Assembly: GCA_030590185.1 (NCBI GenBank)
Contig: JAUUZB010000268.1
Location: forward strand, 1-6,322
DNA length: 6,322 bases
From: Deltaproteobacteria bacterium
Lineage (GTDB): Bacteria > Myxococcota > XYA12-FULL-58-9 > JAUUZB01
Reading direction: 5' to 3'
The translations under genes were made by a program, and so were the position numbers. The notes beneath the pieces were generated by a model. That model searched no databases. It had not been told where the DNA came from and saw nothing but the letters and a program-made list of their open reading frames with translations. This document shows positions 5,246 to 6,322 of this stretch, piece after piece (position 1 is the first letter of the stretch; the number at the start of each line of letters is the position of its first letter).

Positions 5246-6322
5246 TCAAAGCTCCTCCTCGATGTTGGCAATCCAGGTTACGCTCAGCTCCTCGAGGGAG
5301 GGGCTGGCGTTGACGCCGATGGCGCCGAACAGCACCTGAACCTCGAGCCAACGGCGGCCGGCGCAGGGGACCGGGGCCGGACTGTACGGGACGCGGATAT
5401 ACCCCTCGAGGGCGAGTCCGTCGCGGGTATCGGCGCAGCGCACGTCAACGGCGATAGTGGTGCCGTCGGGCTCGCGGGTGAGCCAATCGATGCTCCCCCA
5501 GACAGGGGTGTCGCTCTCGGAGTCGATGATGGTCCGCCACCGGGCGTTTCGCTGGCGGGTGGTGACCGTGCGCAGGCCGGTGCCGAGCATGTCGCTGTAG
5601 GTGTACATGGGGCCTTCGGTCTCGATGATGCGTCGGTCCTCGGGGTGGGTCGGGTTGAACTGCATGATGATGTTGCTGCCGCGGCCCATGGCCCAGATGT
5701 TGCCGTAGGCATCGACGCCAACGCCGGTGGTGATCCGAACCGCTTTGTCTTCGAGATCGAGGAAGACCGTTTGTAGATGCCGACCGGTGGGGTCGAACTG
5801 GCTGACGCTGCCGACCTCCCAGGTGCCGTCCGTTTGTTTCTTGTTGGAGTTGGCGGCCCAGATATTGCCGTCGCGATCGACCGCGACGCCTCGGGTCAGG
5901 GTGTCGCCGCCCGATGCGTATGCGCCGATGAACTCTCCGGTGTCGCCGTCGAAGTGCTTGATGTCGTTGCAATGCGCGCCGCCGGTCCACACGTCCCCCG
6001 TCAGGTCGACGACCAGCCCGTACATGCTGCCGCAGGTACCGTCGGGCACGCTCATGATCTGCTCGATGAAGTGCTCGCCGTGCTCCTCTTCTTCGCCCGC
6101 CGGATGCTGTACGTCGATGCGGAAGAGGGCGGGCTTGCCGTTGTGGCCACCCTTGATCCAGAGATCGCCGAACTGATCGACCATGGCGCCGTAGGGGTAG
6201 GTGCCGCCGTCGTAGCGTACGCCGGGGTCGGAGCGCCGGACCGAGCCACAGGCGCCGTCGTCGCGCAGGCAGATGGCGGGAAAGCGGCAGGGCTGCGAGG
6301 GGGTGCTCTCACCGAGGATGCA
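5246..6322 (-). CDS. NHL/Vgb-like beta-propeller protein with C-terminal beta-rich domain (5' end outside window)
   Basis: The frame is open from the window edge to a TGA at 5246-5248, giving 358 visible residues. The ATG at 6184 lies inside a blade motif (YGAMVDQFGDLW) and is not the start; the true start is beyond base 6322. Four copies of a G-x-x-V-D-x-x-G-[D/N]-x-W motif begin at visible residues 45, 102, 145 and 200, typical of NHL or virginiamycin B lyase-like propeller blades. Residues about 250-350 form a different, beta-rich domain (WGSIDW, RWLEVQVLF, SPSLEELSVTW) of a kind often found at the C-terminus of secreted propeller proteins. Eight cysteines, four of them in the first 25 visible residues, fit an exported protein. 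I see no lyase active-site evidence, so binding or structural function is more likely than enzymatic activity. It is coupled to the VWA lipoprotein downstream. Confidence 0.85.
   Translation of the reverse strand, partial: CILGESTPSQPCRFPAICLRDDGACGSVRRSDPGVRYDGGTYPYGAMVDQFGDLWIKGGHNGKPALFRIDVQHPAGEEEEHGEHFIEQIMSVPDGTCGSMYGLVVDLTGDVWTGGAHCNDIKHFDGDTGEFIGAYASGGDTLTRGVAVDRDGNIWAANSNKKQTDGTWEVGSVSQFDPTGRHLQTVFLDLEDKAVRITTGVGVDAYGNIWAMGRGSNIIMQFNPTHPEDRRIIETEGPMYTYSDMLGTGLRTVTTRQRNARWRTIIDSESDTPVWGSIDWLTREPDGTTIAVDVRCADTRDGLALEGYIRVPYSPAPVPCAGRRWLEVQVLFGAIGVNASPSLEELSVTWIANIEEEL
5252..5260 (-). promoter_or_regulatory. Ribosome binding site of the VWA lipoprotein inside the propeller gene
   Basis: The minus strand reads GAGGAGGAG, ending 8 bases before the ATG at 5243. 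It encodes the final glutamates of the upstream protein, and the upstream TGA (5246-5248) falls between this site and the start. This arrangement favours translational coupling and decides the start over the ATG at 5351. Confidence 0.75.
5693..6193 (-). repeat. Four beta-propeller blade motifs
   Basis: The motifs are YGAMVDQFGDLW, YGLVVDLTGDVW, RGVAVDRDGNIW and TGVGVDAYGNIW, with starts 57, 43 and 55 residues apart. A closed propeller needs about six or seven blades, so further blades should lie upstream of the window edge or be degenerate. Confidence 0.8.

Noticed and set aside
5244..5351. Extension of the VWA gene to an upstream ATG at 5351
   Set aside because: The added residues are Arg-rich, overlap the propeller gene and would bury the lipoprotein signal peptide; the start at 5243 has its own strong Shine-Dalgarno.
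6182..6184. ATG as the start of the propeller gene
   Set aside because: It falls inside a blade motif and the frame remains open to the window edge with coherent sequence, so the gene begins outside the window.
1..6322. Defence system, mobile element, CRISPR array or biosynthetic cluster
   Set aside because: No transposase, integrase, nuclease, helicase, spacer-repeat array or synthase motif is visible; the four genes are a propeller, VWA lipoprotein, peptidase and cytochrome.

Overview
The window is GC-rich DNA in which all four recognisable genes lie on the minus strand, so transcription runs from the right edge to the left edge. In that order they are: a secreted-type beta-propeller protein (5' end cut off by the window), a predicted lipoprotein with a von Willebrand factor A (VWA) domain and calcium-binding thrombospondin type 3 repeats, an M3-family zinc metallopeptidase of the oligopeptidase A type, and a multiheme c-type cytochrome predicted to be a lipoprotein (3' end cut off). 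High GC, surface lipoproteins with VWA/TSP3 architecture, propeller proteins and cytochrome c554-like proteins together suggest a Myxococcota or other deltaproteobacterial-type Gram-negative organism. That is inferred from gene content; no phylogenetic marker is present.

Region by region. 5246-6322: propeller with four visible blade motifs and a C-terminal beta-rich domain. 3693-5243: VWA/TSP3 lipoprotein, starting 2 bases after the propeller stop with its Shine-Dalgarno sequence inside the end of the propeller gene, so the two are probably one translationally coupled unit. 3437-3692: the only real intergenic gap (256 bp), which contains several perfect inverted repeats and a 'cttcgacaggctc'-type repeat-like element. 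1079-3436: the peptidase, with a strong Shine-Dalgarno and an unusual N-terminal extension of about 90 residues carrying a helix-turn-helix-like pattern. 1-1077: the cytochrome, starting 1 base after the peptidase stop.

How they work together: the right-hand pair encodes two export-type proteins that may act together on the cell surface. The left-hand pair joins a cytosolic peptidase to an exported cytochrome, a link supported only by tight spacing. I see no mobile element, CRISPR array, tRNA, rRNA or defence system. The best leads are the N-terminal extension on the peptidase and the structured intergenic region. Otherwise the window looks like ordinary chromosomal sequence with lineage-specific surface proteins.
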